A DNA stretch of 64,000 bases from an uncultured Pontibacter sp. (GCF_947492645.1 NZ_CANLMZ010000009.1:62001-126000), one strand, 5' to 3'; shown: positions 26,572-36,216, counted from the first letter of the stretch. The notes: a model not told the origin generated them from the letters alone. Numbers and translations: made by a program.

Positions 26572-26658
26572 ATAAGATGTTTAATTCTCTGTTCTGAAGG
26601 TAAAATTAAGAGAAGTCTGTCAATTTACAATGTACTTCGTTGTTTTTAGCGCCTTATG

Positions 26659-28443
26659 TTAGCGGATAAGCGCATCTTTGTAGGCAGCTTTATCGCGGTA
26701 AGAATCAAACTCCAGATCATTTATGGCCTTTTGGGTGTAAGCCTGGTCTGCCCTTACTGCTCTGCGTAGGTTGCTTTCCAGCTGCTGTTCGTTCTGGGTG
26801 CGTGCGCCAAGTATAGCCAGGCTGTAGTATGCAAGCGCATCGCCGGGTTTTTTCTCAAGAGCAGTAGTATAAAATTCCTGTGCACCCTCGTAATTTTCTT
26901 TCAGCAGGTAACTTAGGCCCATGTTCATGTTGGTCTGGTAGTTATCGCCGGCGTAGCGCAAGCTTTCAATGGCATCATCGTACTGGCCAATTTCTATCTC
27001 GAGGGCAGCCTTATCAGCAAAAACGCGTTGCAGTTCTTCTTCAGATCCGCCCAGTTTTATGGCATAGTCATAGTATTGCAGCGCTTCCAGGAAATCGTTG
27101 CGTTGGTGGTAGGCGCTGGCAAGGCTGTAGTATACTTTGGCGGTAGGATTGCGGAAACCGGCGAAGGTAAGGTTATGGATAGCTTTAGCCAATAAAGCCT
27201 GCTTTGCTTTCGCGCGGTAATCCTTACGGGCCATTTCGGTGTACACTACGCCCAGGTTATAGTATACCGGCCACTTATCCGTTGATTTAATGGCGGCTTC
27301 GTAAAACTTTCTTTTCTCGTTCAGTAGCGGCGTTAGCGTAGCGGCATGCTGCAGTTCTTCTTCTGTCAGTACATCAGCCGTAACTTTTTCTTCGGCTATT
27401 TTCTTGGCTAGCAAGTATAGCTCGTAATCGGCTTTTCGGTTACGGTTATAATCAAAAGTCACCTCGGCTGTGCGCATTACAGGGTATATGTACTGCTGCA
27501 GGTAATCAGAGGCTTTGGCCTTTTCAAGGGCCTGTACTTTATCTTTCTCCGGTTTAGAGCTGTTCAGGATGTCCAGCACTTCCTGTTTTTCTTGTTTGCT
27601 AAGTGCCGATGCCTGTACTTTTTCCTGTAGTAGGGCCAGGGTGTTTGGCTGGAGGCTGATTTTTATACTTACTTTTTTGTTGCTGTAGTCGTATATTTGC
27701 AGTTGCTGGCGGTAATAGCTTTCCAATGCCCTGGCTCTTGCCTGTGCCATGTTGGAACCTGTTTCGCCGGGGGCCTGGCTGGCAGTTACCGTTATACTTT
27801 GCGAGGCCACATTATCAGAAATATACTTATCCAGTACCTCCAGGTTGGAGCCCAGGTAAGTTCGTAGTTTTGCCTGGTTCTCTTCAAAGTAGAAAGTAAG
27901 GGCGGCTGGTTTTTCTGACTCTTCTTTATAAGTATCCGGCACAAAATCGTAGGCGTTGTTGCGCACCAGCAGGAGGGGGGTCGTGTTAAGGCCGGTGGCT
28001 ATTTGCTTAGGATCAGCATACTTTACATTGCCGTTTTTTTTATCAATGGCCATGCCCTGCACCATCAGCCTGCCTTTTTCCTTTTTAGGGGCGTAGTTAA
28101 ACGACATTTGCCTGGCTATGGTAGGCACGTGTTGTTCGTAGGCAAACTCGCCGAACTCAAAGTTTAAAGAGCCCAGGTTTTCGCGCGCCTGCAGTTGGTC
28201 GTACTCATAGTACACATCCAGTTTGTAGCGTTGCTTTTCCCTTATCAGTTTTTGCGGAACCTGTCCTTTTATATCAAACGTTACTAGTTGGCCATTGGCA
28301 ACTAAAGGGTTTGGTTGTACAGTAATTGTCTGCTCTTTTTCAGCGATTTTTACCATGCGGGATAGGGTGCATCCTGAGGTGAAAAGGGCTAGGGCAAGGG
28401 TGGCGCAGAAGGTTGTGTTTTTATATAATTGATGTTGTTGCAT
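26659..28443 (-). CDS. Large lipoprotein with OmpA-like middle and C-terminal TPRs
   Basis: A 594-residue protein with lipobox LFTSGC (Cys near 25). Residues 40-180 are beta-rich and resemble no domain I know. Residues about 185-260 read like an OmpA-type peptidoglycan-binding segment (FYFEENQAKLR...SITVTASQAPGE...ARARALESYY). From about 380 to the end, tetratricopeptide repeats follow, such as WPVYYNLGVVYTEMAR, AKVYYSLASAYHQRN and ALAYYSLAILGAR. It is likely an outer-membrane lipoprotein scaffold. The combination recalls proteins near the gliding/T9SS machinery, but there is no direct evidence for that here. Confidence 0.75.
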   Translation of the reverse strand: MQQHQLYKNTTFCATLALALFTSGCTLSRMVKIAEKEQTITVQPNPLVANGQLVTFDIKGQVPQKLIREKQRYKLDVYYEYDQLQARENLGSLNFEFGEFAYEQHVPTIARQMSFNYAPKKEKGRLMVQGMAIDKKNGNVKYADPKQIATGLNTTPLLLVRNNAYDFVPDTYKEESEKPAALTFYFEENQAKLRTYLGSNLEVLDKYISDNVASQSITVTASQAPGETGSNMAQARARALESYYRQQLQIYDYSNKKVSIKISLQPNTLALLQEKVQASALSKQEKQEVLDILNSSKPEKDKVQALEKAKASDYLQQYIYPVMRTAEVTFDYNRNRKADYELYLLAKKIAEEKVTADVLTEEELQHAATLTPLLNEKRKFYEAAIKSTDKWPVYYNLGVVYTEMARKDYRAKAKQALLAKAIHNLTFAGFRNPTAKVYYSLASAYHQRNDFLEALQYYDYAIKLGGSEEELQRVFADKAALEIEIGQYDDAIESLRYAGDNYQTNMNMGLSYLLKENYEGAQEFYTTALEKKPGDALAYYSLAILGARTQNEQQLESNLRRAVRADQAYTQKAINDLEFDSYRDKAAYKDALIR

Positions 28444-28582
28444 ATCCTGAAGTCAGCTTTAATCGTAAACAAATACACCACAGTTGTCATTTATTCGTTG
28501 TAGCTTGTACTTGTTCGCGTTAAAAATATTTTGACAGAAGTATAATTTACAATAATTTTATACCATAATCCTACATACAAAA

Positions 28583-28801
28583 ATGAAACGGCTACAGTAC
28601 TTTATCGAATCTCAGGCATTTGGTGTGTGTACGATGCTGGGTGAAAAACTTGGCTTTGCTACCAGCAGCATTCGCCTTACGTTCATCTATGTTTCATTTC
28701 TTACCATGGGCTCTCCGGTTTTAGTTTACCTGATGCTGGCCTTTTGGATGAATGTAAGCAAGCATCTTCGTCGTGAGCGAAGCACCGTTTGGGATTTATA
28801 A
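28583..28801 (+). CDS. PspC-domain small membrane protein
   Basis: A 72-residue protein with one main membrane segment (IRLTFIYVSFLTMGSPVLVYLMLAF) after a short amphipathic start. GVCTMLGEKLGFATSSIRLTFI follows the pattern of PspC domains, which take part in envelope-stress responses. The highly basic end (KHLRRERSTVWDL) should face the cytoplasm. It overlaps the 3' end of the convergent GT2 gene by 6 bases. Confidence 0.75.
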   Translation: MKRLQYFIESQAFGVCTMLGEKLGFATSSIRLTFIYVSFLTMGSPVLVYLMLAFWMNVSKHLRRERSTVWDL

Positions 28802-29818
28802 TTCTTGCGCGGTTCTTTTTTGACTCACGAAATACTCCCACACTATACTACCCCTGTAAACGCCCGTAACGCTCGGGAAATTACCTTTATGGCGCTGCTT
28901 TTTGCGCTGTTTTGCCCAATAGCCGCTGTGGCGCACAATATCGGCGTGGGCATCCAGCACAGCCCGTGCATCTTTCGTCTGTCCGGCAACTACCATGCGT
29001 AAAGCAGCTACCCAATCTAAAACAATACGCAAGGTCAGGGTAGGTATAAGCAGTTTGGCTGGAAGGTTTTTGTAGAGCAAAGCAAACCCGTTCCGGAAAT
29101 TAAGGAACGTTTTGCGTGGGTTTGATTTGTGCAGCGTGCCGCCCCCCACATGAAATACTTCACTCTGGCCATTATACAGCACTTTATACCCTTCATTTTT
29201 GGCGCGCCAGCAAAAATCTATTTCTTCCATGTGAGCAAAAAAAGCAGGTTCCAAGCCTCCTAAACCATGGTAAACATTTGCGCGCACCATCATACAGGCA
29301 CCTGTAGCCCAGAATATCTCCTGCACATCGTTGTACTGGCCTTTATCTTCTTCTAGGTTTTCAAACAGGCGACCGCGGCAAAAGGGGTAACCCAGGCTAT
29401 CGATCAATCCTCCACCGGCACCGGCATACTCGAAAAATCCGGGGTGTTGCTGTGCTTTTATTTTGGGTTGGCATACGGCTATACTTTCATCCGACTCCAT
29501 TAGCTCGAACAGGGGTACTGTCCAGTTCTGTGGTACTGCCACATCAGAGTTTAACAGCACATAGTACTTGGCCTCCACCTGCTGCAGGGCTTTGTTGTAC
29601 CCTTCGCAAAAGCCGAAATTTTCCTGGTGTTGTATGATGCGTACCTGCGGGAATTGCTCCTGCAAAAAAGCAATAGAGCCATCGGTAGAGGCATTGTCGG
29701 CTACGATAACCTCGCAGTTGCCGCTATGCGCTACCACCGATGGCAGGAATTCCTGTAAAAACCGTAGTCCGTTCCAGTTCAGGATAACAACGGCCGTGTG
29801 TGCCGGATTATAATCCAA
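28796..29818 (-). CDS. Glycosyltransferase family 2 (rhamnosyltransferase-like)
   Basis: A 340-residue GT-A enzyme. VVILNWNGLRFLQEFLPSV starts the nucleotide-binding fold, VIVADNASTDGS (about 37-48) and YVLLNSDVAVP (DxD-like, about 89-99) bind the donor, and FFAHMEEIDFCWRAK is the ED(x)CWR type acceptor motif. It resembles dTDP-rhamnosyl and related transferases; the sugar is not certain. Its start overlaps the ybaB gene by 11 bases, so the two are probably co-translated. Confidence 0.87.
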   Translation of the reverse strand: MDYNPAHTAVVILNWNGLRFLQEFLPSVVAHSGNCEVIVADNASTDGSIAFLQEQFPQVRIIQHQENFGFCEGYNKALQQVEAKYYVLLNSDVAVPQNWTVPLFELMESDESIAVCQPKIKAQQHPGFFEYAGAGGGLIDSLGYPFCRGRLFENLEEDKGQYNDVQEIFWATGACMMVRANVYHGLGGLEPAFFAHMEEIDFCWRAKNEGYKVLYNGQSEVFHVGGGTLHKSNPRKTFLNFRNGFALLYKNLPAKLLIPTLTLRIVLDWVAALRMVVAGQTKDARAVLDAHADIVRHSGYWAKQRKKQRHKGNFPSVTGVYRGSIVWEYFVSQKRTAQEL

Positions 29819-30143
29819 AGTTTCCTAGATCTAAACCCGGGATGTTTGGAAGTAGGCCCTCAGTACTCTTTTTTAGTTCTTCCTGGGCGCGCTCGCCAGC
29901 TGTGAGCATGGCATTGTTTACCGCAGCCACCACCAGGTCGTTTACCATATCCTGATCGTTTGCATTCAGAATAGATTCGTCGATCTCTATTTTAAGAAGC
30001 TTGCGCTGTCCGTTTACTGTTGCCTTCACAAGGCCAGCCCCCGATTCAGCTGTAACAGTTATATCTTTAAGTTTTTCTTGTGCTTCTTTCATCTTGGCCT
30101 GGACTTCCTTCATTTTGCCCATCATGCCGAACATATCAAACAT
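29808..30143 (-). CDS. YbaB/EbfC nucleoid-associated protein
   Basis: A 111-residue DNA-binding protein. A Met/Lys-rich helix MFDMFGMMGKMKEVQAKMKEAQEKL opens it. The core VKATVNGQRKLLKIEIDESIL and the helix VNDLVVAAVNNAM follow as in YbaB/EbfC dimers, which coat and bend DNA. Length is normal. In many bacteria it follows dnaX and precedes recR. Here it sits in front of a GT2 gene with an 11-base overlap, an unusual setting. Confidence 0.9.
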   Translation of the reverse strand: MFDMFGMMGKMKEVQAKMKEAQEKLKDITVTAESGAGLVKATVNGQRKLLKIEIDESILNANDQDMVNDLVVAAVNNAMLTAGERAQEELKKSTEGLLPNIPGLDLGNFGL

Positions 30144-30545
30144 AGTCTTTTTTATTAGATGTAGAGATTACGCGCTGCTTTTACAGTTGCGCTTTAACGC
30201 AAATATACGAGCATAATACTTACTATGCTTGTTGTATAGCAATTTACATATAGTACAGTTGGTTCAGTTTTTATATGGTACTGTAGGTTGCATTGCCTTC
30301 CGTTTACATTTTACAGCTGTCATCACACCAGCCTTTTTTGCTGTTTAGCTAAATTAAATGTACAATTTTAAGTATTTATGGTATAAATACTTAAACAGCT
30401 ATTTGTGTGCTGGCTCTGTTTAAACAAGCTTAACGGTGCTTTTTCCTCTCTATAGTAGCTAAGGTATTGCTTGCCTAAGAGTCCCTGTTGCTTTTTCAGC
30501 TGGCTGTAAATTACTCCAGCTATTTATTACCTTATTATCCAAGCT
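30144..30545. other. Intergenic region upstream of the giant propeller protein
   Basis: A 402-base AT-rich spacer between divergent ybaB and the plus-strand surface protein. No coding frame is convincing. It contains one notable dyad at 30367-30395. It must hold outward promoters for both sides, but I found no clean TAnnTTTG with a -33 partner. Confidence 0.5.
30367..30395. promoter_or_regulatory. 12-bp dyad, possible operator
   Basis: TTTAAGTATTTA and its exact complement TAAATACTTAAA flank a 5-base spacer. It lies about 150 bases before the start of the 1201-residue surface protein. There is no T-tract, so an operator-like site is more likely than a terminator. It contains AAGTATT/AATACTT, a one-base variant of the abundant word. 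Confidence 0.4.
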
Positions 30546-33500
30546 ATGAAATTACTTTTACCAATTTGTACCCGCCTTTTTTTGCCAATCCCGTTCCTTT
30601 TGTACCTATGCTTCATTTTTATACCCTTAGGCTTATCTGGGCAAAATGTGCAGGAAGCGTGGGCGCAACGTTACAACGCATCGTTGGCAAGTGCTGTAGC
30701 TAAGCCACATATTGCTGTAGATGAGTCTGGTAATACCTTCATTATTAGTGTGAACCAATCCGACGCGGCGAGGCCACAAATTACTGCTTTTAAGTATGGC
30801 ACAGAAGCCAGGCTGCTGTGGTCAGGCAGCTATACGGCAAGCGTTGGCAGTATTGTACCGCAATTAGGAGTGAGAGGCGTAGTGGTAGATGCCATGGGTG
30901 ACTTATTTGTTATCGGTTATGAACAAGGCTCAGACTCCCGTAATCAGTCTCTAATCATAAAGTTTTCATCCTCTGATGGCCGTGTTGTATGGGCTAATTC
31001 TTTCCGGCTGGGCATGTTTAGCGAAGCCAGGGCAGTTGCGCTTAGCCAGCAAGGAGGCATATATGTGCTAAGCACTACTGATGGTGGCCCAGAACGCACA
31101 CTTGCAAACATCACTACCACAAAACATAGCTCCGATGATGGGGAGGTGCTTTGGGCGGATACATATGATGGAGGCGTAATGGGTTCTGATACACCTGTTG
31201 CTATGGAGCTTGATAACCAAGGAGGTCTGTATGTTGTGGGTAGCAGCGCAGGCAATAACACCCGTGAAGATATAGTAGCCATAAAGTATGATCAAAACAC
31301 AGGCAAAAGAGAATGGCTGGAGCGCCTTGATATAGACGCACAAACGCAGCGCGCCGTAGGTATTACAGCAGACAATGCGGGCGCTGTGTATGTAACAGGG
31401 GTTCAGGAAACAGCATCAGGCACAGCAGCCGACAAGCTGATAGTGGCCAAGTATAGTGCAGCAAATGGACAGCGCCTCTGGTTAACTGTAAGTGAAAACG
31501 GTAGCGCCGCTAGCCTGAATATTACAAGCAATGCCGAAGGAGTTTATACGATGCAATCAGGGGCAGGCACAGTAGCCAGTAACCTGGTAAAGTATAATGC
31601 TGCTGATGGTTCAATTGCTTGGAGCTCGGTTTTTGATGGCTCACCCAGTCAGTTAATGCAAGATAGTAGTGGTCATGTGCTGGTAATTGGAAGGGGTACG
31701 GCTGTAGGGGCTGCTTTGGTAACAAAGTATGATCAAACCGATGGGACTGTGCTGTGGCAACAAACAGGCACTAACCAGACTGATGTGGCTATGGATGCTA
31801 CGCTTCAGCCAAATCAGAATACACTTTTTGTTGGCTTGTTAACAGGCGAGGCAGATAGTGCTACGGGTGCTGTATTGCTTTCGTATGATGTAGCCTCCGG
31901 AAATAATCTTATATCTACCCAGATTTCTTTTAATCAATCGGAAGATACGCCAGTCTCTTTGGCAGTTGATGCTGCAGGTAACAGCTATGTGGCAGGCACA
32001 AGTATGAACGGTGCATCAGGTAAAAGAATTGTAGTTCTAAAGTATTCTTCATCAGGTGAACTTCTCTGGGAGGCTGTACACGAGGATGCCGGATCAGTAG
32101 CCAATGATATGGTAATAGACAGCAGCGGAAGTGTATATGTTACAGGTACAAACGACGCACGTGGCATACTTTACACCATCAGGTACAACCAGAGCGACGG
32201 AGCAAAAGCTTGGGAGAAAACCTATGATAATGGTTTTGGTGTAAACGTGGGTAAGGCCATAGCGGTAGATCGCAGCGGCAACGTGTATGTAACAGGGGTT
32301 GCAAACGGCAGAATTACCCAAGGTATGGTTGTGTTGAAGTATAACGGCAATACTGGTGAAGAATTATGGCAAACACTATTTATACAGCCAATAGAAGTAG
32401 GTAACGCAACATTTTTGAACTACTCCGGCAACGCCATAGCCCTTGATGAAGCGGGTGATCTGTACATTGCTGGTGAACTGCGCGAAAGGCAATCCGATTT
32501 CCTGATAGCCAAAGTTTCTGGAGCTGATGGCCGGGTAACGTGGTCGACTACGTACGGCAGTCGGAGCGTGACATTCGAAAGAGCCACAGCTATTGCAGTT
32601 GATGCATCAGGAGGTATATATGTAACAGGTGCAAGCGAAGGGCGTTTTGCCGTTGTCAAGTATAATGTCGCTGCTGGCGAGTTACTATGGGAAGCAAGCG
32701 GTGAAAGTCAGCTTCCCGGCTCTGGTACTGGCTCTAACGCTTTGGCTCTGGATAATAATGGAGGGTTGTATGTTACAGGTAATAGAACCCACAGTAGTGG
32801 AAGTGTTGAGATGCTCACAGTCAAATATGACACGGAAAATGGCGATGAAGTATGGCAAACAAGCCTGGATAATGCAAGGGGTGTTGCCATTGCAACAGAC
32901 AGTTTGGGCGGTGTGTATGTAGCAGGGCAGGGGCCTGTGCTGGTAAAGTATGCTGCCGATGATGGTAACCTGGTGTGGGAGCAAAGGCCAACGGCTGTTT
33001 CCGGTGAATTTATAGCTTTTTCGCTTTCTGGTAACCAAAATATTTATGCTTTAGGCCCTGTTTATTCCAGCGGGTTATCAGATTCTGATTTTCTTATTGT
33101 AAAGTATAGCCAGCAGCAGGAGCCTGATTCTTGCCATGTACCGGTTCAGGTAAAGCTGTATTTGCCGCCTGTGGCTAAACGTGTAGGCTGGCAGGTACGC
33201 ACCACCGCCGATTTTGGTAAGTATACTTTAACCGAGGACACAGGTGTTCGCTGGACGTGGGGCGATGGCAGCGAACCTTCTATATCTTACACAGCCTATA
33301 GCACACCACGCATCACAGGTGAGCATACATACCAAGAGGCAGGTATCTATAAAATAGGCCTTACTTTCACCGAGAGCTGCCTTTCTCCATCAAACACAGC
33401 TTATGAGCAATGGATACCTATTTTTGACCCTGAGGCCGGAACGGTAACAGGTGAGGGAAGTATGCAGCTCGAGAGCGGAACATTGAGCTTTAACTTTAAC

Positions 33501-34151
33501 GTAGCGTACGGGCACAAGTATAATACCGCTCCGCAGTTGTGGCGCTCACACTTTACGATAGAGGGAGTAGGTGAGTTTGAGAGTGGTTCGGTGCAGTGGC
33601 TGGTGGTAACAGGAGACAGAGCCGCCTGGGAAGGTGAGGGAACGCTGAACGGCACAGGTTACTACGGCTTTATAACTTCAGTAACGGATGCTGGGGGAGA
33701 TGGGCCAGATGATAAAGGTGATAGGCTAAGACTTAAAATTTGGAATAAAGGAGAAAACAACCGGCTAGTGTACGACAGTTTTGCGGAGGCTGGCGAAATA
33801 ATGAATTTAACCAATCAAGCTCCAACTATAACCAACGGTAACATTGTAATTCAAGGCAGCGGTAACAGTACAACTGCCTTAGAAAGTATTATGCAACTTA
33901 AAGCTTATCCTAATACTTTTGCTGAGTGCACAGCTATTGCATTTCGCCTGGGGCAAGGTCAGAATTATCGTATAGATGTTTATGATACAAAAGGCAACTT
34001 GGTGCGGCACCTGGCAGAGGGCAGCGCTGTAGCTGGAAGAGGATATGAATATGAGTTAAACGGCAGCGGGTTGAATGATGGGCTTTACATTGCTCGGCTG
34101 GTCACAACTAACTCAGCTAAAAGTATAAAGTTGCTGCTTAAGCGAAATTAA
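30546..34151 (+). CDS. Secreted SBBP-type beta-propeller protein with PKD domain and T9SS type A sorting domain
   Basis: A 1201-residue exported protein. A signal peptide (about 1-33) ends near LSGQN. Residues about 50-845 hold many beta-propeller units with the pattern A-V-D-x-x-G-x-x-Y-V-T-G followed by a K-Y-x-x-x-x-G-x-x-x-W strand, as in SBBP/PQQ-like repeats. A PKD-like domain lies near 860-950 (RWTWGDGSEPS...EHTYQEAGIY). The last 80 residues (LKAYPNTF...YRIDVYDTKGNLV...LNDGLYIARLV...KSIKLLLKRN) form a type IX secretion sorting domain. The protein should be surface-attached or released. Its ligand is unknown. Several Lys-Tyr codons supply heptamer copies. Confidence 0.87.
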   Translation: MKLLLPICTRLFLPIPFLLYLCFIFIPLGLSGQNVQEAWAQRYNASLASAVAKPHIAVDESGNTFIISVNQSDAARPQITAFKYGTEARLLWSGSYTASVGSIVPQLGVRGVVVDAMGDLFVIGYEQGSDSRNQSLIIKFSSSDGRVVWANSFRLGMFSEARAVALSQQGGIYVLSTTDGGPERTLANITTTKHSSDDGEVLWADTYDGGVMGSDTPVAMELDNQGGLYVVGSSAGNNTREDIVAIKYDQNTGKREWLERLDIDAQTQRAVGITADNAGAVYVTGVQETASGTAADKLIVAKYSAANGQRLWLTVSENGSAASLNITSNAEGVYTMQSGAGTVASNLVKYNAADGSIAWSSVFDGSPSQLMQDSSGHVLVIGRGTAVGAALVTKYDQTDGTVLWQQTGTNQTDVAMDATLQPNQNTLFVGLLTGEADSATGAVLLSYDVASGNNLISTQISFNQSEDTPVSLAVDAAGNSYVAGTSMNGASGKRIVVLKYSSSGELLWEAVHEDAGSVANDMVIDSSGSVYVTGTNDARGILYTIRYNQSDGAKAWEKTYDNGFGVNVGKAIAVDRSGNVYVTGVANGRITQGMVVLKYNGNTGEELWQTLFIQPIEVGNATFLNYSGNAIALDEAGDLYIAGELRERQSDFLIAKVSGADGRVTWSTTYGSRSVTFERATAIAVDASGGIYVTGASEGRFAVVKYNVAAGELLWEASGESQLPGSGTGSNALALDNNGGLYVTGNRTHSSGSVEMLTVKYDTENGDEVWQTSLDNARGVAIATDSLGGVYVAGQGPVLVKYAADDGNLVWEQRPTAVSGEFIAFSLSGNQNIYALGPVYSSGLSDSDFLIVKYSQQQEPDSCHVPVQVKLYLPPVAKRVGWQVRTTADFGKYTLTEDTGVRWTWGDGSEPSISYTAYSTPRITGEHTYQEAGIYKIGLTFTESCLSPSNTAYEQWIPIFDPEAGTVTGEGSMQLESGTLSFNFNVAYGHKYNTAPQLWRSHFTIEGVGEFESGSVQWLVVTGDRAAWEGEGTLNGTGYYGFITSVTDAGGDGPDDKGDRLRLKIWNKGENNRLVYDSFAEAGEIMNLTNQAPTITNGNIVIQGSGNSTTALESIMQLKAYPNTFAECTAIAFRLGQGQNYRIDVYDTKGNLVRHLAEGSAVAGRGYEYELNGSGLNDGLYIARLVTTNSAKSIKLLLKRN

Positions 34152-34159
34152 TGCACTCA

Positions 34160-34197
34160 AATGAAAAGAGGAAGCTGTTACGTTTCCTCTTTTCATT
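34160..34197. terminator. Shared convergent terminator of the two T9SS cargo genes
   Basis: A perfect 14-bp stem AATGAAAAGAGGAA/TTCCTCTTTTCATT with a 10-base loop. It begins 8 bases after the plus-strand stop, and its right arm overlaps the stop codon of the minus-strand gene. Confidence 0.72.
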
Positions 34198-36106
34198 ACC
34201 GAAGTAATGTAATAGTACCGGTTCTGCGTTTTGTAGTCCCAAAGTTTGTTTTAACTGTAATTTCGTAGGCATAGGCACCCGCTGGCAACTGTTTGCCGTT
34301 GTACGATCCGTCCCAGTTTGTGCTGCTGCCATCAGAAGTGAATATGACATTGCCCAAGCTGTTATATATTTTCAGGTTATACCCCTGGATAAACCGCCCC
34401 TTAATTTCGAACACATCATTCAATCCATCGTTATTTGGTGTAAACGCACTCGGGATATATAACTCCAGGTCTTGTTCAAATTCTACGGTGTTAGAGTATG
34501 TCACTTCGCTGCCTGCGTTAGAGATCGCCCTGATCCGGTAACGCAGTACCTGTATTTTATCACTCAAGGTTCTGTCAGAAAAGGTAGTGCCTGTTGCTAC
34601 ATAATAGAAGGCGACATTGCCACTTTCATCCAACAATTCCACCGTATACTGTTGCACCCCAGCCGGAAAGCCAATATATGGTGTCCAGGTTAGTTCTATA
34701 GCTCCATCAGCCTGCCGGGTAGCACGAAGTATGATGGGGCAAACGCTGCTACTAACTTCTGATGTGTTGTTGCAAGGGTCGGTGTAGGTGACATTATAGC
34801 AAACAGGTTGCAATGGCGTTAAAGCATCGGTGTATTGCAATTGCTGCACGCTTGCCAGGTTCTGGAAAGCAGCTCCATTTATACTTCTTCGGATGTCTGC
34901 TTTCTGAGCTACTTTGTTCTGCGGCAGGCTTATACTTAGTTCTACCTCGTTATTCAAGTTAAAAGATGCCACCATGGAAGGCGCTGCAGGTATTGTGCTG
35001 GATGTTACCTGCACATTTTGCTGTGCAGAGGTGGAGGTGCTCCCATCAGCGCCGATTCCCTTTATATAATATGTGTAGTTCTGTCCGCAACTTAGGCCTT
35101 GATCTGTGTAGGTAGTAATGTTACTATTAAGCGTAGCGATGCGGGTATTGTTCCGGTATACTTCGTATTGTGTTGCACCCGGCATAGCGCTCCATGTAAG
35201 GGTGGCTTGCTCGTTTCCAGCAGTAGCTTCTAAAGCAATAGAACTTATAATGTTGGAGTTGCTGCTGCTTATAGTGCTGCCACAAGCATCTGCCACCCTG
35301 ATCAGGTACCACACACCCTCCGCTGTATTTACGTTTCGTAAAGTATAACTGATATTGCTCTGGCTTACATTCCGGATCGTGTCCAACTTCTGGAAATTTA
35401 CACGTGGGTCTTGCCAGCGCTCTATAATGTACATATAGCCGGTTTGCAGCGCTTGTAAGTCGAATTGTATTTCGCCAGTCTCGCCCTGTTGCCTTACCAG
35501 CAGGTTCTGTATGTATGGCTGTTTATATGCTGCTAGCGTGGTTACTTGCTTTGTTTCGGTGGCACTACACGCAGAGCCTGTATACCTGCCAGTTACCGTT
35601 ATAGTATAGCTTCCGGCATCTGCATAAGTATGGGCAACTGGCACATTGGGTTGTCCTGCCAAGTTAGTGCCGTCCCCAAAATCTATAGTATAGCTGTCGT
35701 AGGTAGCACCGGTAATGGTTACGGAAATAGCATTATTGGCACAGGCTGTAGCCGTAAATGCAGGTGCAGCCTGTGCTGCTTTAACAGTATAGGTTTTCTC
35801 AAACAGTTGTGTTTGATTACCATTGTTCTCGTTTATGGCTTGCGTAACAATATAAGTGCCTGGTGCTGTATAGGTTGTTGCCTGCTCACCGGCAAGTATG
35901 TTTGTTTGGGTGCTATACTTCTCCGGACCCGGGTAATAGAAAATTGTTGTAGTGGGGGCTGGCGGTGAGCAGTTTCGAAAAAATACAGGTTTGTTGGCAC
36001 AGATTACTTGCACTTCCTGCCCGTCTTGTATGGCATGAAAACACCCTTGCTGCGCCCAGGAGGTAACGGCTAAAATCAAAAACCATATGGTAAGGATGTA
36101 TTTCAA
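34196..36106 (-). CDS. Secreted PKD/FN3 protein with gliding-motility-associated C-terminal (T9SS type B) domain
   Basis: A 636-residue exported protein with a signal peptide ending near SWAQQ (about 20). A PKD domain lies near 125-190 (YTIDFGDGTN...HTYADAGSYTITV), then fibronectin-type III-like segments (ATLTWSAMPGATQYEVYRNNTRIA; IELTWTPYIGFPAGVQQYTVEL). The end has the CHU_C signature: YIPSAFTPNNDGLNDVFEI, LKIYNSLGNVIF, NWDGSYNGKQLPAGAYAYEI. Such domains send proteins through the type IX secretion system without the type A tail. A cell-surface adhesin or structural role is inferred. It converges on the propeller-protein gene. Confidence 0.9.
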   Translation of the reverse strand: MKYILTIWFLILAVTSWAQQGCFHAIQDGQEVQVICANKPVFFRNCSPPAPTTTIFYYPGPEKYSTQTNILAGEQATTYTAPGTYIVTQAINENNGNQTQLFEKTYTVKAAQAAPAFTATACANNAISVTITGATYDSYTIDFGDGTNLAGQPNVPVAHTYADAGSYTITVTGRYTGSACSATETKQVTTLAAYKQPYIQNLLVRQQGETGEIQFDLQALQTGYMYIIERWQDPRVNFQKLDTIRNVSQSNISYTLRNVNTAEGVWYLIRVADACGSTISSSNSNIISSIALEATAGNEQATLTWSAMPGATQYEVYRNNTRIATLNSNITTYTDQGLSCGQNYTYYIKGIGADGSTSTSAQQNVQVTSSTIPAAPSMVASFNLNNEVELSISLPQNKVAQKADIRRSINGAAFQNLASVQQLQYTDALTPLQPVCYNVTYTDPCNNTSEVSSSVCPIILRATRQADGAIELTWTPYIGFPAGVQQYTVELLDESGNVAFYYVATGTTFSDRTLSDKIQVLRYRIRAISNAGSEVTYSNTVEFEQDLELYIPSAFTPNNDGLNDVFEIKGRFIQGYNLKIYNSLGNVIFTSDGSSTNWDGSYNGKQLPAGAYAYEITVKTNFGTTKRRTGTITLLR

Positions 36107-36180
36107 CAGCGGCTTAAATGATGGCTAACGAAATTTATCTAAATAAAGCGTAGAATTAAAGTTTATTGCACCTAAAACTA

Positions 36181-36216
36181 AAAAGACCTTACAGTACAGC
36201 ATACTATAAGGCCTTT
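36181..36216 (-). terminator. Probable terminator of hisS-hutH
   Basis: On the minus strand AAAGGCCTTA pairs with TAAGGTCTTT with one G-U pair across a 16-base loop, then five T. It lies 22 bases past the hutH stop. A moderate hairpin. Confidence 0.6.

Noticed and set aside
30546..33120. DNA tandem repeats in the propeller-protein gene
   Set aside because: The repetition is at protein level (degenerate propeller blades); no long direct DNA repeat is visible.
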